DNA from: Acinetobacter sp.
GTDB taxonomy: Bacteria; Pseudomonadota; Gammaproteobacteria; Pseudomonadales; Moraxellaceae
Assembly (NCBI GenBank): GCA_030152675.1
Contig: JASLIY010000330.1
Span: 1 to 7,212 of the forward strand
DNA length: 7,212 nt
Reading direction: 5' to 3'
In this document: piece after piece, positions 6,113 to 7,212 of the stretch
Layout of the letters: each line of letters opens with the position of its first letter
Numbering within the stretch: the first letter of the stretch is position 1
The notes under the pieces: generated by a model
What the model was told of the DNA's origin: nothing
The model's input: only the letters and a program-made list of their open reading frames with translations
The model's database searches: none
Position numbers and translations under genes: made by a program

Positions 6113-7212
6113 ATGCAAATGAAACCACTATCACGCCGGCACAAACATCAGTTTGATCAGGGCAATCCATTGGCACAGAAAAGGATATTGTATGCGGTGG
6201 TTCTGACGGCGGTGATGATGCTGGCCGAGATTTGGGGCGGATGGGTATTTAACTCCATGGCCTTGTTAGCCGATGGTTGGCATATGAGTTCTCATTTGCT
6301 GGCCTTGGGCTTGGCTTATCTCGCCTATCAGGCTGCGCGTTACTTTGCTGATGATCCTCGTTTTAGTATGGGCACATGGAAAATCGAAATCCTTGCCGCC
6401 TATAGCAGCGCGATCTTATTGATCTTGGTGGCAATTTTGATGGCGGTCCAGTCTGTGGAACGGCTTATTCATCCTGTAGCCATCCACTATCAGGAGGCAA
6501 TTCCCATCGCAGTCTTGGGCTTATTGATCAACCTCATTTGTGCGTGGTTATTACATGATGGGCACCATCATGGGCATTCACACGGGCACCATCATGAACA
6601 TTCGAATGGGCACCATCATGAGCATTCGCATGGGCATCATCATGAACATTCGAATGGAAGTCATCATGAGTATTCACACGAGCATTCGCACGAGAATCAT
6701 CGCGATGAACATGACCACAGTCGGCATCTCGGCGGGCATGCTGCTCACACTCACAGCACAACAGCGCAACAACATCAGGCACATGATCTCAATCATCGTG
6801 CGGCCTTTTTACATGTTGTTGCCGATGCCGTGACTTCAGTGTTGGCGATCGTGGCTTTGATCGCTGGAAAATACTGGGGTTGGACCTTTTTAGATGCCGT
6901 GTTGGGAATTGTCGGTGCGGTATTGGTGGCGAAATGGTCATTGGGTTTAATCAAAGTCAGTGCCAAAACTCTGATCGATGCTGATATGGATGATCCGGTG
7001 GTACAACAGATTCAAGATCTAATCATGGCCTTTGATGCTACGATTCAGATCACTGATTTACACCTAACAAAAGTGGCGAATGCAAAATTTTCTTGCATAT
7101 TGGCACTCGAAACCAAGCGGCATGATCTCAGTGCTGACCTGTTACGTGCAGTATGTGCAGAGATCACGGCGCTAGCGCATATGACAGTTGAGATTAATCA
7201 ACCCATGGAATG
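6113..7212 (+). CDS. dmeF: DmeF-like Co(II)/Ni(II) efflux transporter, cation diffusion facilitator family (3' end at window edge)
   Basis: Inner-membrane cation/proton antiporter that expels divalent metal, most likely cobalt and nickel. The frame from ATG 6113 is open for 366 codons and the window ends in TG; since VEINQPME is a normal C-terminus for the family, the next base is probably A of a TGA stop. Six membrane segments are expected. TM2 carries LLADGWHMSSH (52-61) and TM5 HVVADAVTS (234-242), giving a metal site of His57/His61 with His234/Asp238. The HxxxH in TM2, where Zn/Cd exporters usually have HxxxD, is a trait I associate with DmeF. FSMGTWK (84-90) follows TM2. Between TM4 and TM5 is a cytoplasmic loop with 34 His in residues 148-228, built from a tandem repeat. 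The last 80 residues form the cytoplasmic dimerisation domain. It is divergent from an RcnR-type repressor, with an operator over its promoter. Cobalt rather than nickel or zinc preference is inferred. Confidence 0.9.
   Translation, partial: MQMKPLSRRHKHQFDQGNPLAQKRILYAVVLTAVMMLAEIWGGWVFNSMALLADGWHMSSHLLALGLAYLAYQAARYFADDPRFSMGTWKIEILAAYSSAILLILVAILMAVQSVERLIHPVAIHYQEAIPIAVLGLLINLICAWLLHDGHHHGHSHGHHHEHSNGHHHEHSHGHHHEHSNGSHHEYSHEHSHENHRDEHDHSRHLGGHAAHTHSTTAQQHQAHDLNHRAAFLHVVADAVTSVLAIVALIAGKYWGWTFLDAVLGIVGAVLVAKWSLGLIKVSAKTLIDADMDDPVVQQIQDLIMAFDATIQITDLHLTKVANAKFSCILALETKRHDLSADLLRAVCAEITALAHMTVEINQPME
6560..6679 (+). repeat. Five 24-base in-frame repeats encoding GHHHEHS(N/H)
   Basis: Five consecutive 24-base units lie within dmeF. 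Units 1-4 encode GHHHGHSH, GHHHEHSN, GHHHEHSH and GHHHEHSN with mostly identical codons; unit 5 has diverged to GSHHEYSH, and a partial sixth (EHSHEN) follows. The high DNA identity among units 2-4 points to recent duplication by strand slippage. The product is the metal-binding loop between TM4 and TM5. There are no unique spacers, so it is not a CRISPR array. Confidence 0.9.

Noticed and set aside
6560..6679. CRISPR-like repeat array
   Set aside because: The 24-base units are directly adjacent with no unique spacers and encode an in-frame His-rich loop.
6534..6833. Open frames on both strands across the His-repeat region
   Set aside because: They are low-complexity shadows of the repeat (periodic Met/Ile or Ala/His/Asp peptides) inside the dmeF frame, which carries all the conserved family motifs.

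Overview
The window looks like a chromosomal segment from an Acinetobacter-type gammaproteobacterium. This rests on remembered protein similarity (the YidC N-terminus, the yidC-mnmE order and moderate base composition), not on a search. It starts at the conserved end of the rpmH-rnpA-yidD-yidC-mnmE cluster near the replication origin and then runs into a more variable accessory stretch.

Bases 11-3210, plus strand: yidC (membrane protein insertase) and mnmE (tRNA wobble-uridine modification GTPase). A strong intrinsic terminator between them indicates that mnmE is not simply read through from yidC. A hairpin without a T-run follows mnmE.

Bases 3284-3648, minus strand: what looks like a deletion scar. 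A 22-codon piece resembling the start of an AraC-family regulator, still preceded by a strong Shine-Dalgarno sequence but with ATA where ATG is expected, abuts the remaining part of an azlD-like gene that has lost its own start. The simplest reading is an ancestral araC-azlC-azlD locus in which the middle was lost.

Bases 3744-5567, minus strand: a probable two-gene unit, a class I SAM-dependent methyltransferase followed 48 bases later by a 12-helix MFS transporter. Neither substrate can be named. The 176-base gap upstream holds an imperfect hairpin and a short stretch resembling an IS200/IS605 terminal end.

Bases 5744-7212: a divergent metal-efflux module. On the minus strand is an RcnR/DmeR-type repressor carrying the His3-Cys35-His60-His64 nickel/cobalt fingerprint. 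On the plus strand is a DmeF-like cation diffusion facilitator with a long His-rich loop, open at the window end and probably one base short of its stop codon. The 102 bases between them hold two near-identical inverted-repeat operators (ATATACT-N7-AGTATAT), one over each predicted promoter. The expected logic is that apo-repressor silences both genes, and cobalt or nickel binding releases it so that DmeF exports the metal. This module is the most complete regulatory circuit in the window.
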